Assembly (NCBI GenBank): GCA_020632715.1 | Contig: JACKFA010000003.1 | Location: 1-64,000, forward strand | Direction: 5' to 3' | Source: Deltaproteobacteria bacterium | Lineage (GTDB): Bacteria; Myxococcota_A; UBA9042; PHBI01 | DNA length: 64,000 nt | Shown here: one piece after another, positions 19,397-28,017 of the stretch | How positions within the stretch are numbered: position 1 is the first letter of the stretch | How the letters are laid out: every line of letters starts with the position of its first letter | The notes under the pieces: model-generated | Databases searched by the model: none | Told to the model about the DNA's origin: nothing | The model's input: the letters and a program-made list of their open reading frames with translations, nothing else | Program-made: the position numbers and the translations under genes

Positions 19397-21331
19397 TCAG
19401 CGCTGGCGGCGCGGGGCGCCCTTCCGGCGCGGCGGCGCGCTCCCGCCACCGCCCGACGCGCGGGTGCCGCGGTGGGGCGGGCGCTGCGGGCGCTCGTCGC
19501 GGCCGGGGGCGCCGCCGTCGGGGCGCGCGACGGCGATGAAGGTCTTCCGGCCGCGGATGAAGGCGGTCGCCATCTTGCGGAGCACGGCGTCGACGTGGTC
19601 GGGCGCGAGCCCGAAGAAGGTCGACCGCGGCCCGATGTTGATGGCGCCGATGGCCTCGCCCGGGACCCCCGCCTCGTTCGTGACGGCGCCGACCAGATCG
19701 CCGGCGCGGAGCCCGGCGTTCTGGCCGATGCCGAGGAACATCTCGACGAAGGCGTCGGCCGGCGTGTGACCCTTGCGCGGGCGCGTCCCGGCGGGGCGGG
19801 TCGGCGGGAGCGAGGGGCGCTCGGGCTCGGGCTCGGGCTCCGGGGCCGGGGCCGCGGCCGCGGGGGCCGGCGCGGGCTCGGCGGGCGCGGGCTCGGCGGC
19901 GACCGCGGCCGCGCGCTCCGGCGGGGCGGTCGGCTCCGGCGTCTGCCGCGTCCGCGCGACCTCGCCGGTCGGCAGGAGCGGCCGGTGGCGGCAGGCCATC
20001 GCGGCGAGCGCGGCGGCGACCTGCTCGGCGGCGGCCCCGTCGGCGATGAGCTCGGCCACGACGCTCTCGTAGACCTCGAGACCGCCCTCCTCGATCGCGC
20101 GCAGCGCGGCCGCCTTGAAGCGCTCCTTCCGCGCCCAGGCGAGGTCGGCGTTCGACGGCACGCGGATCTCGGTCATCGGCTGGCGCGTGTGCCGCTCGAT
20201 GGCGGTCCGGATCCGACGCTGCCGCGGCGTGAGCATCAGGAGCGACGCCCCGTCGCGCCCCGCGCGCCCGGTGCGCCCGATCCGGTGCACGTAGGTGTCC
20301 GGATCCATGGGCGGATCGAAGTTCACGACGTGGGTGATGTCGTCGACGTCGAGCCCGCGCGCCGCGACGTCCGTCGCGATCAGCAGGTCGACGCGCCCGG
20401 CGCGCAGCCGCCGCAGCACGTCCTCGCGCTGGGACTGGCTCATGTCGCCGTGCAGGGCGGCCGTCGCGTGCCCGTTCTCCTCGAGCGCCTCGGCGAGCTC
20501 GGCGCAGGTCGCGCGCGTCCGCACGAAGACGAGCATCGCCTGGTGGTCGGCGGCCTCGATGAGCCGCATCAGCGCCTCGAGCTTCCGCCCCTCGCTCACG
20601 CAGAGCACGTGCTGCTCGATGTTGGCGACCGTGCGCGTGGCCTGCCGCACGTTCACCTTCACGGGCTCGCGCAGGTACTGGCGCGCGACGCGCTCGATCT
20701 CGGGCGCCATCGTCGCGGAGAAGAGGGCCGTCTGGCGGGAGCTCGGCGTCGCCGCGAGGATCTCCTCGACGTCGTCGATGAAGCCCATCCGGAGCATCTC
20801 GTCGGCCTCGTCCACGACGGCGACGCGGACGGCGTCGAGCGAGAGCGCCCCGCGGCGCATGCAGTCGAGGATCCGCCCCGGCGTCCCGACGACCACGTGC
20901 ACGCCCTGGCGGAGGCGGGCGAGCTGCTTCCCGATGGCCGCGCCGCCGTAGATCGTCACCGCCTCGAGCGCGCCGAGCTCCGCGCCGTAGCCGGCGAGGG
21001 AGTCGCTCACCTGGAGCGCGAGCTCGCGCGTCGGCGCGAGCACGATCGCCTGCACCTCGCGGCGCCGCAGATCGAGCGCCTCGAGGAGGGGCAGGGTGAA
21101 GGCGGCGGTCTTCCCGGTGCCGGTCTGCGCCTGCCCGATGAGGTCGCGCCCCGCGAGGAGCGGCGGGATCGCCTGCGCCTGGATCTCGGTCGGCGCGGTG
21201 TAGCCCTTGGCGGTGACCGCGTCGACGAGCGCCGGGGCGAGCCCGAGCGCGGCGAAGCCGCCCGCGTCGGGGGCCGTCGTGGTGTCGGCGGTGGTGGCGT
21301 CGGGCTCGGGGAGGGACAGGGAGGCGGACAT
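19397..21331 (-). CDS. DEAD-box RNA helicase, DeaD/CsdA-like
   Basis: ATP-dependent RNA helicase of 644 residues. The order of motifs is complete: Q-motif region (YTAPTEIQAQAIP), Walker A AQTGTGKT, PTRELA, DEAD box VVDEADEML, SAT, and motif VI HRIGRTGRAGR. After the two RecA domains come a helical stretch, a Pro/Ala/Glu-rich linker (about residues 455-520) and a DbpA-type RNA-binding domain (NIGPRSTFFGL) with a basic, Gly/Arg tail. This layout fits CsdA/DeaD, which acts in ribosome assembly and mRNA turnover, often under cold stress. It is transcribed alone, toward the plus-strand gene ending one base away. Confidence 0.95.
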   Translation of the reverse strand: MSASLSLPEPDATTADTTTAPDAGGFAALGLAPALVDAVTAKGYTAPTEIQAQAIPPLLAGRDLIGQAQTGTGKTAAFTLPLLEALDLRRREVQAIVLAPTRELALQVSDSLAGYGAELGALEAVTIYGGAAIGKQLARLRQGVHVVVGTPGRILDCMRRGALSLDAVRVAVVDEADEMLRMGFIDDVEEILAATPSSRQTALFSATMAPEIERVARQYLREPVKVNVRQATRTVANIEQHVLCVSEGRKLEALMRLIEAADHQAMLVFVRTRATCAELAEALEENGHATAALHGDMSQSQREDVLRRLRAGRVDLLIATDVAARGLDVDDITHVVNFDPPMDPDTYVHRIGRTGRAGRDGASLLMLTPRQRRIRTAIERHTRQPMTEIRVPSNADLAWARKERFKAAALRAIEEGGLEVYESVVAELIADGAAAEQVAAALAAMACRHRPLLPTGEVARTRQTPEPTAPPERAAAVAAEPAPAEPAPAPAAAAPAPEPEPEPERPSLPPTRPAGTRPRKGHTPADAFVEMFLGIGQNAGLRAGDLVGAVTNEAGVPGEAIGAINIGPRSTFFGLAPDHVDAVLRKMATAFIRGRKTFIAVARPDGGAPGRDERPQRPPHRGTRASGGGGSAPPRRKGAPRRQR

Positions 21332-21445
21332 GAGGCTCCGTTCGGGTTCGCTGAGGCGCGGCGTGCTAACACGCCTCCCCGCGAAAGGCCCGCGTCCGGT
21401 CGCAATGCCCGTTACCGAGCGCGTGAAAGCCGCCCCAGAAATGGC

Positions 21446-21471
21446 GAGAGCGCCCCGCGGAGGGCGCTCTC
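21446..21471 (-). terminator. Hairpin terminator after the 21517-22401 gene
   Basis: A perfect 10-bp inverted repeat (21446-21455 with 21462-21471) with a 6-base loop, located 46 bases downstream of the stop at 21517 on the minus strand and followed by a short T cluster. It separates that gene from the helicase gene transcribed in the same direction. Confidence 0.6.
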
Positions 21472-21516
21472 ATCGTGGTCTTCGCCGCTCGGCGGCACCC
21501 GAGCCCTGCTAGCCTG

Positions 21517-22401
21517 CTAGGCCATCAGCGCCTTGCCCATCGCCTCGCTGCCCGCCACGACCGGGCCGACCGGCACGTACGGCGGCGCGTACGTCGGGAT
21601 CGGCCCCTTCCCGAGCAGGTTCATGACCTGCTGCATCACGAGCCACAGCAGGAAGTTCAGCGAGATCGGGAACGCGATGGTCTCGAAGATCGCGAGGTGC
21701 TTCTTGTCCTCGTCCTTGTCCTTCACGCCGCCGTCGAGCGCGTCGGCCATGGCGTCGCGCAGCTTCGGCATCGTCATCTCCGCCATCATCGCCGACGGGC
21801 AGGTGATGAGCGGCATCGGGATGTTCGGCATCGGCGGCGCCGTCGCGAGCGGGAACGCCGCGAACGCCGGCCAGAACGGCAGGCCCGGGATCATCACCTT
21901 GTCCTGCCAGGCCTTCCACTGCTTGGAGGTGCCCTCGACCACCGCCTTCGCGTAGGCCTTCTCGTTCTTCTCCTTGAGCGTGCCCTCCCAGCTCGAGAAC
22001 GGCGCGAGGCTCTTCAGCTCCGGCCCCTTCAGCGAGCCCGGCGGGCCGATGCCGGAGACCGACATGATGTTGACCTTGATCTCCGCCTGGAGCTTCCACA
22101 TGTCGACGCACTGCTTGAACTTGTCGAGCGCGTCGTGGACGAACTTCTTCGTCGACTCCGAGACGTCCTTCGCCGAGTCCTTGTGGGCCTTGTTCGGCGA
22201 CGCGTTCCAGTAGTACGGCGAGGGCGCGGACGGCATGCCGCTGAAGAGCTTCACCTTCCCGGCGCCGTGCCCGTACATCATCGCGTAGTGATCCTGCGCC
22301 GTCTTGCCCATGGGGGGCTTGAAGTTGTGCGGGATCTGCTTCTTCTTGGTCGGGAACCACGCGTCCGCGAGGACCGGAAGCGGTAGGGTGAAGCCAGGCA
22401 T
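21517..22401 (-). CDS. Unrecognised 294-residue protein
   Basis: No family recognised. No classical signal peptide is present at the start (MPGFTLPLPVLADAWFPTKK). The first 110 residues are Lys/Pro-rich and soluble, followed by SVSGIGPPGSLKGPELK and a Lys/Glu helix. The C-terminal half is rich in Pro, Met and hydrophobics (PPMPNIPMPLITCPSAMM), with one likely membrane-associated helix (FPISLNFLLWLVMQQVM) and a Pro/Val/Gly tail. The composition (low Arg, high Lys and Met) differs from neighbouring Arg-rich proteins. The ATG has GGAGAG upstream. It is a single-gene unit with its own terminator. Confidence 0.75.
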   Translation of the reverse strand: MPGFTLPLPVLADAWFPTKKKQIPHNFKPPMGKTAQDHYAMMYGHGAGKVKLFSGMPSAPSPYYWNASPNKAHKDSAKDVSESTKKFVHDALDKFKQCVDMWKLQAEIKVNIMSVSGIGPPGSLKGPELKSLAPFSSWEGTLKEKNEKAYAKAVVEGTSKQWKAWQDKVMIPGLPFWPAFAAFPLATAPPMPNIPMPLITCPSAMMAEMTMPKLRDAMADALDGGVKDKDEDKKHLAIFETIAFPISLNFLLWLVMQQVMNLLGKGPIPTYAPPYVPVGPVVAGSEAMGKALMA

Positions 22402-22556
22402 GCGCTCTCTCCACGATCGAACGAACGTCCGGGACGTTCTCAGGTCGCTGGTGACCGGCGCCGGGCCCGCGAGCCTCGACGCACCTACCCCCCACGGCGA
22501 ATCGAAAGTATCATCTCGCCTCGACGCGAATCAAGCCTCCACCCGGCGAGACGTTC

Positions 22557-25391
22557 ATGGCGCCCTCGATCCCCTTGCCCACGGCCGCGGACATCCTCCT
22601 CCCGGACCTCGGCGGGACCCTCACCGGCGCGGCCCTGCGCGACCTCGCGCTCGCCGCCGAGGACGCCCGCACCGCCGCCGCCGAGGAGCTCCTCCTCCGC
22701 CACCACGGCTTCGACATCGACGGGCTCATGACGACCCCGTTCATGTACCAGGCCGGCGTCGCCGCGCGGGAGGCGGGCTTCTTCAGCTTCGATCGCCTCG
22801 AGCGCGACTTCCTCCCCTACGCCCCGGGCTGGCGCCACCCCGAGCTGTCGATCGACTTCACGACCGTCCGCCGCGGCCCGGAGCGCGTCATCGCGCCCGC
22901 GCTCTGGCCGTTCGCGCAGGACTGCCCCGTCGCCGACTTCCAGTCGAACCTGGCGCCCAAGTGGTGGAGCCACGGGCTCGTGCACGCCCTCGTCGGCTTC
23001 GCGTGGTGGCCGGGCTTCGACGAGTGGGCGCTCATGCACACCTCGCGGCTGAGCGAGGCCATCGCCGCCCTCCATTGGTATTGGCTCGCCGAGCTCGGGC
23101 GCATGCACCCCTTCGGCGAGAGCGTCGACCTCACGGAGCTCCGCGGCGACGACGCCGCGATCTACGCGCAGCTCGAGGTCGACGCCCACGATCCCGCCGT
23201 CCGCCGCGAGCGCCTCGCCCTGCCGCTCACCGAGCGCATCGGCGACAACGGCCTCGAGACCCTCAACTACGAGACCTTCTGCTACCGGCAGGCGATGTAC
23301 GAGGGGACGCTCATCGAGCCGGAGGACCGCTACCTCGGCTTCGGCGAGGCGTGCGAGTACGCCCGCGTCCACGCCGGGCGCGTGCGGGGCGACGGCTTCC
23401 GGCGCTGGCTCGAGCGCTGCTGCGCGCCGGGCGTCGACTACGCGACCGATCCCGAGGCGTTCGAGCGCCGCGCCGCGGTCGCGCTCCGCGCGGTGCTCAC
23501 CCCGGCCGCGCCGTCGCCGGACGTGCGCGCGCGCCGCGCCGTGCGCGTCCTGCAGGACCTCGGGCAGCGGATCTGCCACGCCGCCGAGCTCGTCGGGCGC
23601 CCGAGCGACGGGTTCGACGCGCCGCTCACCGTCATCGCCGATGGCCTCGGCCGTCTCCGCGGGGCAGGCGGCGCCCACCACGCCGCGGACGACGTGGCCG
23701 ACGACGTCGTCGCCGCCGCGCTCGACGCCGTGGTCGCCGCCTTCCGCAGCGCCCCGGCGCCGATCCGCGCCGATCAGATCCTCGCGCTCGGCTATCGCCC
23801 GACCGACGACGTCGACCGCGAGCCGCTCATCGCGACGGCCATCCGCGGGGAGGCCGTCATCGCGCGCGCCTGGGCGATAGGCCCGGTCGTCGGGACCGCG
23901 TTCGAGAGCATGCGGCCCGCCGTGCGCCACGCGATCTCCCGCCCACGCGGGAACGACCCGCTGCTCGCGCTGCGGGTCGGCGCCGAGTCGGCGGCGGCGG
24001 CCGAGGAGCTGACCTACCTCGGCGAGGCGTACGTCGGCTGGCTCCAGTACGCGCAGTCGCTCTGGTCGCGCTTCGACGGCGTCGGAGCGAACGGCGACCG
24101 GCGCTGGCGCTACCGCCTCGCGCGGACGAAGCTCCCGACGGATCCGGCGACGTTCGAGCGCTTCGTCGTCGAGCGGAACCCGTACCTGACGCGCTTGCCG
24201 CTCCCCTTCGACGCCGCCTCGCTCGAGGCGTTGCTCGCCGCGCCCCGCGGGGAGGTCGAGGCCTTCGACCCGAAGCCGGGGACCGGCATCAACTACGTGT
24301 TGACGGGCCCGGGGCGCGAGCGACCGGTGTTCGCGCCGGTCTCGCCGCGGCTCTCGGGGTTGCTCACGAAGCTCAAGGCCCCGAAGCGCCTCGACGCGCT
24401 CCTCGCGATGCGGGAGATGGGCCGCGAGCTGCTCGAGGACGCCCTCGCGCGGGAGATCGTGCTCGTCTTCGAGAAGCCGTTCTTCGAGATGGCCGAGGAG
24501 ACGGACGATCCCTTCGAGCTCATGCTGCGCGCGGCCGAGGAGGAGCTCGCCGTCGACGAGCCCGTCGGCGCCTGGCAGGACGAGCGCATGGCGGCCGCCT
24601 ACGAGGCGTTCTGCGGGCGCTCGACCCTCTACCACGACGTCTCGCGCGCCCTCGTCGGCGCGCTCGCGCCCGCGGCCGACGCGCGCGTCGGCGAGCTCGG
24701 CGTCGGCACGGGCGTGACGTCGCAGGCGGTGCTCGACCGGCTCGGCGCGGAGGGGCGCCTCGTCGGCGTCGACCCGGCGCCGCGGATGGCGGCGCGCGCC
24801 CGCGAGCTGGTCCCGGACGGGCGGGCCCACTTCATCGTCGGCGCGGGGCGGGCCCTCGCGGCGGCGGCCTCCCGCGAGGGCGCGTTCGACGCGATCGTCG
24901 CGAGCTCGTCGCTCTGGCTCTCGCGGAGCGTGCGCGGCGAGCTCGAGGCGCTCCGGCGGGCGCTCCGGCCCGGCGGGCGGCTCGCGTTCTCGATCCCCGC
25001 GGAGTACGTGGGCGACGCCGATCACCTCGCGACGGCCGAGGCCCGCGCGGTCGCGGCCGCGCTCGAGGCCGCTCGGGCGGCCACGGGCATCGCGCCTCCA
25101 GGCGCGGGGGACGCCCACTTCGGCGGGGATCCGGCGCTCAAGAGCACGACCGCGCTCCGCGAGACGCTCGCGGCGGCGGGCTTCGACGACGTCCAGGTGA
25201 CCCCGTTCCGGAGGCCCTGGCCGGCGGCCGAGTACCTCGACTGGCTCGCGATGCCGGCGGTGATCGAGGGGATGGTCACCGAGGCCGACAAGCCGCGCGC
25301 CGGCGAGCTCGTCCTCGCGATGCGCGCGGCGATCCCGCCCGAGACGCCGCTCGTCACGCTGTGGTATCTCGTGACCGCGGCGGCGCGCTGA
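22557..25391 (+). CDS. Large orphan protein fused to a class I methyltransferase
   Basis: A 944-residue cytoplasmic protein. The C-terminal about 235 residues are a SAM-dependent methyltransferase: motif I VGELGVGTG (711-719), acidic strand end VGVDP, a post-motif-II region FDAIVASSSLW and the LRPGGRLAF strand. The N-terminal about 680 residues are unrecognised and mainly helical. They hold a dense His/Trp/acidic cluster (His139, His143, Asp155, Glu156, His161, His173, His184) that could bind metal, and a later Arg-rich segment. The methylation target is unknown. The ATG opens the frame at 22557, divergent from the 21517-22401 gene. A small P-loop kinase follows 34 bases on. Confidence 0.8.
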   Translation: MAPSIPLPTAADILLPDLGGTLTGAALRDLALAAEDARTAAAEELLLRHHGFDIDGLMTTPFMYQAGVAAREAGFFSFDRLERDFLPYAPGWRHPELSIDFTTVRRGPERVIAPALWPFAQDCPVADFQSNLAPKWWSHGLVHALVGFAWWPGFDEWALMHTSRLSEAIAALHWYWLAELGRMHPFGESVDLTELRGDDAAIYAQLEVDAHDPAVRRERLALPLTERIGDNGLETLNYETFCYRQAMYEGTLIEPEDRYLGFGEACEYARVHAGRVRGDGFRRWLERCCAPGVDYATDPEAFERRAAVALRAVLTPAAPSPDVRARRAVRVLQDLGQRICHAAELVGRPSDGFDAPLTVIADGLGRLRGAGGAHHAADDVADDVVAAALDAVVAAFRSAPAPIRADQILALGYRPTDDVDREPLIATAIRGEAVIARAWAIGPVVGTAFESMRPAVRHAISRPRGNDPLLALRVGAESAAAAEELTYLGEAYVGWLQYAQSLWSRFDGVGANGDRRWRYRLARTKLPTDPATFERFVVERNPYLTRLPLPFDAASLEALLAAPRGEVEAFDPKPGTGINYVLTGPGRERPVFAPVSPRLSGLLTKLKAPKRLDALLAMREMGRELLEDALAREIVLVFEKPFFEMAEETDDPFELMLRAAEEELAVDEPVGAWQDERMAAAYEAFCGRSTLYHDVSRALVGALAPAADARVGELGVGTGVTSQAVLDRLGAEGRLVGVDPAPRMAARARELVPDGRAHFIVGAGRALAAAASREGAFDAIVASSSLWLSRSVRGELEALRRALRPGGRLAFSIPAEYVGDADHLATAEARAVAAALEAARAATGIAPPGAGDAHFGGDPALKSTTALRETLAAAGFDDVQVTPFRRPWPAAEYLDWLAMPAVIEGMVTEADKPRAGELVLAMRAAIPPETPLVTLWYLVTAAAR

Positions 25392-25425
25392 CGCCCCGCC
25401 GACGCAGGAACCGCGGGGTGAACCC

Positions 25426-25971
25426 ATGATCATCGGCCTCACCGGCAAGTTCGCCGCCGGGAAGGGCACCGTCGCCGAGGTGCTCACGGCGCGGGGCTTC
25501 CGCTACCACTCCCTGTCCGACGTGCTCCGCGAGGAGCTCGCGGCGCGCGGGATCGCCGAGAGCCGCGAGGCGCTCACGGCCGTCGGCAACGAGCTCCGCC
25601 GGGACGGCGGCCCCGACGTGCTCGCGCGGCGGATCCAGGCGCGCCTCCAGGACGGAGGGGACCACATCGTCGACTCCATCCGGAACCCGGCGGAGGTGGC
25701 GGCGCTGCGCGAGGTGCCGGGCTTCTTCCTGCTCGGCGTCGACGCCGACCGCGCGGTGCGCTTCGAGCGGCTGCGCGCGCGGGCGCGGCAGGGCGACCCG
25801 ACGACGTTCGAGCAGTTCGCGGCGCTCGAGGACAAGGAGACGCACAGCGTCGACCCGACGACGCAGCGCCTCGCGGCCACGTTCGACCTCGCGGACGAGG
25901 TGGTTCGCAACGACGGACCGATCGACGCGCTGCACGCCGCCGTGCTGGAGGTCGTGGCCCGGCGCCGGTGA
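25426..25971 (+). CDS. Small P-loop nucleotide kinase-like ATPase
   Basis: A 181-residue protein of the dephospho-CoA-kinase/dCMP-kinase-like P-loop group. Walker A is GKFAAGKGT (residues 7-15), preceded by the GLTG strand. HSLSDVLREEL and VDSIRNPAEV resemble lid and base-binding segments, and RLRARARQGDP supplies arginines. True CoaE has GGIGSGKST and a different lid, so CoaE is not claimed. It lies 34 bases after the methyltransferase fusion and is probably in the same transcript. Confidence 0.8.
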   Translation: MIIGLTGKFAAGKGTVAEVLTARGFRYHSLSDVLREELAARGIAESREALTAVGNELRRDGGPDVLARRIQARLQDGGDHIVDSIRNPAEVAALREVPGFFLLGVDADRAVRFERLRARARQGDPTTFEQFAALEDKETHSVDPTTQRLAATFDLADEVVRNDGPIDALHAAVLEVVARRR

Positions 25972-26119
25972 CAAGTCGGGCCTCCGCGCGCGGGCCCGCC
26001 CCCGAGGCGGTGATTAACGATCGAAACCCCGGGTTCGGCGCAACGAACTTGTAGGGCCCGGGAGTTGCTATCCACAGTAAACCTCGGGCAAAGTTCGCCA
26101 TCCGCCGAGGGGAGGGTTC

Positions 26120-27229
26120 ATGCTGCAAGCTGCGCACGACATCGGTGACCGGCTCGTCCGGGCGCTCGACAGCGTGGGGATCGTCGGCCAGAGGCTGCGG
26201 GAGCGTCTGGTCAAGGACCTCAAGGCGAAGATCGTCCTCCGCGCGGCCAAAGACGCCGTCGAGGTGATCGGAGACTCGGGCACGGGCAAGCACAAGGTCG
26301 TCGAGGCCGCGCACGCCATCGCCTGCGACATCCTCGGCCGCACGGGGCCGCTCGCGGCCTTCGACTGCGCGAGCGCGAGCTCCCGAGCCGACCTCGACGA
26401 CGCCCTCGCCGGCGCCATCCGCGAGGCGCAGGGCGGCACCCTCGTCCTCGACCGCTTCGGCGCCCTCGAGGGCGACGCGCGCTCGGTCGCGACGCGCATC
26501 ATCCGCGACCGCGGCGACGACGCGCTCATCCTCGCGGTGAGCCACCGCGACCCGAGCCCCGACAGCGCCGAGCCCCGCCCGGCCACGTCCATCCGCCTGA
26601 AGCCGCTCCACGAGCGCGAGGAGGACGTCTGGGAGCTCATCGACCACTTCTTCGAGGCGATGGCGCAGGACTACGACCTCCAGGGCTGCATGGGCTTCTC
26701 GCGCCAGGCCAAGGGCGACATCGCTCAGGTCGTGCAGGAGACCTGCCTGAAGAGCGTGCGTCGCCTCCGCGACATCGTCCGCGACCTGCTCTTCGAGGCC
26801 CTCGCCGACGGCGAGCTGCCGCTCAAGCTCACGAGCGAGCACGTGCGCCCCTACCTCGAGCGCACCTTCGGGCAGACGAGCGAGGACCGGGCCGAGCGTG
26901 ACGCCGCCCTCGTCGCGAGCCAGTTCGACGCGGTCGTCGAGCGCTCGATGCTCGAGCGCCTCGCGCGCGTGCACGAGATCAGCGAGGACCTCCTGCAGCG
27001 CCAGGCGCAGATCATCAACGAGATCGTCGAGGGGATAAGCGACGTCCCGAAGAGCTACCGCAACATCATGACGAAGGTTGAGGACGTGCAGCGCGCGGCC
27101 GCGTGGCTCGTCACGGGGGCCAAGACCCAGGCCGCCTTCCGCCAGTATTTCGGGGCGGAGGGCTTTATGCGCCCGACCAAGAGCGTAGCATGGGCCTTCT
27201 ACAACCGCGTGTTCAAGCGCGACATGTGA
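26120..27229 (+). CDS. Degenerate sigma-54-activator-like AAA+ protein
   Basis: A 369-residue protein whose residues 35-180 follow the bacterial enhancer-binding AAA+ pattern: Walker A GDSGTGKH (51-58), the Walker B-like strand GGTLVLDRF (105-113), a sensor-like LAVSHRD and the helix RLKPLHEREEDVWELIDHFF. The GAFTGA sigma-54 contact loop is absent, and the segment between Walker A and B is shortened. The Walker B catalytic Glu is Arg112. There is no Fis-type HTH; instead a helical C-terminal region (about 260-369) of unknown type follows. It therefore probably does not activate sigma-54. ATP binding is possible, hydrolysis doubtful. A strong GGGGAGGG precedes the ATG. It overlaps the next gene by one base (TGATG). 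Confidence 0.8.
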   Translation: MLQAAHDIGDRLVRALDSVGIVGQRLRERLVKDLKAKIVLRAAKDAVEVIGDSGTGKHKVVEAAHAIACDILGRTGPLAAFDCASASSRADLDDALAGAIREAQGGTLVLDRFGALEGDARSVATRIIRDRGDDALILAVSHRDPSPDSAEPRPATSIRLKPLHEREEDVWELIDHFFEAMAQDYDLQGCMGFSRQAKGDIAQVVQETCLKSVRRLRDIVRDLLFEALADGELPLKLTSEHVRPYLERTFGQTSEDRAERDAALVASQFDAVVERSMLERLARVHEISEDLLQRQAQIINEIVEGISDVPKSYRNIMTKVEDVQRAAAWLVTGAKTQAAFRQYFGAEGFMRPTKSVAWAFYNRVFKRDM

Positions 27230-28017
27230 TGACCCGGGAGGCCCGCCAGTTGAGCCCACCTCGCCCGCCCATGGTCGCCGACGAGCTCACGTGGGAGCTC
27301 GTCCGTGACGAGTGGGAGCTCCTGCTCGCCGTCGGCTCCGGCCCGACCAGCGTCGCGGCGGCTGCGGCCGCGCTCGCGCTGGGCGCGCCCGCGGTCGGGC
27401 GGCGGCTCGCGCTGCTCGAGCGGCATGGCCTCGTGCGGCGCGTGCCTGCCGGCGCGGGGCCCGAGGAGCTCGCCTATGGGCTCGTCCCGGCGTTCTACGA
27501 GCGCCGCGAGGGGATGAGCTCGTACCTGCGCGACCTCGTGCTCCGGCGCCTGCAGGACGGCGACGCCCCGCCGATCGCGGGGCTCGTGCGCACGGACCTC
27601 GGCTCGGCCGAGGCGCTCGCCGCCGTGCTCGCCACGGCCGAGGAGCGGCTCTATCCCGCGGTGGTCGACGCCGCGAGCCGCCCCGAGAGCGATCGCAGCG
27701 AGCGCTTCAGCGTCTTCTTCGCGGCCGCGGCCGACTGTCCGATCGTGCACGCGGCCGACAAGGATCTGTTCCTCTCCGAGCTCCTCTGCGTGCTCCGCGC
27801 CGCCGCGGCGCAGCGCACGCAGGACGCGGAGACCCGCTCCGCCTACCTCTGGATCGCCGAGATGCGCGTGGATCCGGAGGTCGCGGCGGACATCGGGGAC
27901 CTGTTCGAGAGCTTTCTCACCCCCCTTCCTGCCCTGCCGGGGCAGGGCGCGGCGGGGTTCGCCATCGTGCCGAGCGCGCGCGTGGCGCCCCGCCGAGGAG
28001 ACGTGACCGATGCGTAG
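27229..28017 (+). CDS. Winged-helix domain protein
   Basis: A 262-residue protein, unrecognised as a whole. Residues 20-75 read as an ArsR/MarR-like winged helix: a helix around VRDEWELLLAVG, then the recognition-type segment AAALALGAPAVGRRLALLERHGLVRR. The rest is helical, with TATA-free acidic stretches and no obvious ligand site. Its start overlaps the AAA+ gene stop by one base, and its end overlaps the next gene by 8 bases, so the three are probably translated together. It could give the ATPase a DNA-binding partner; that is inference. Confidence 0.75.
   Translation: MTREARQLSPPRPPMVADELTWELVRDEWELLLAVGSGPTSVAAAAAALALGAPAVGRRLALLERHGLVRRVPAGAGPEELAYGLVPAFYERREGMSSYLRDLVLRRLQDGDAPPIAGLVRTDLGSAEALAAVLATAEERLYPAVVDAASRPESDRSERFSVFFAAAADCPIVHAADKDLFLSELLCVLRAAAAQRTQDAETRSAYLWIAEMRVDPEVAADIGDLFESFLTPLPALPGQGAAGFAIVPSARVAPRRGDVTDA

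Noticed and set aside
25426..25971. Dephospho-CoA kinase (coaE)
   Set aside because: Walker A is GKFAAGKGT, not GGIGSGKST, and the lid region differs; only a related P-loop kinase fold is supported.
26120..27229. Functional sigma-54 activator
   Set aside because: GAFTGA is absent, Walker B lacks the glutamate and there is no Fis domain.
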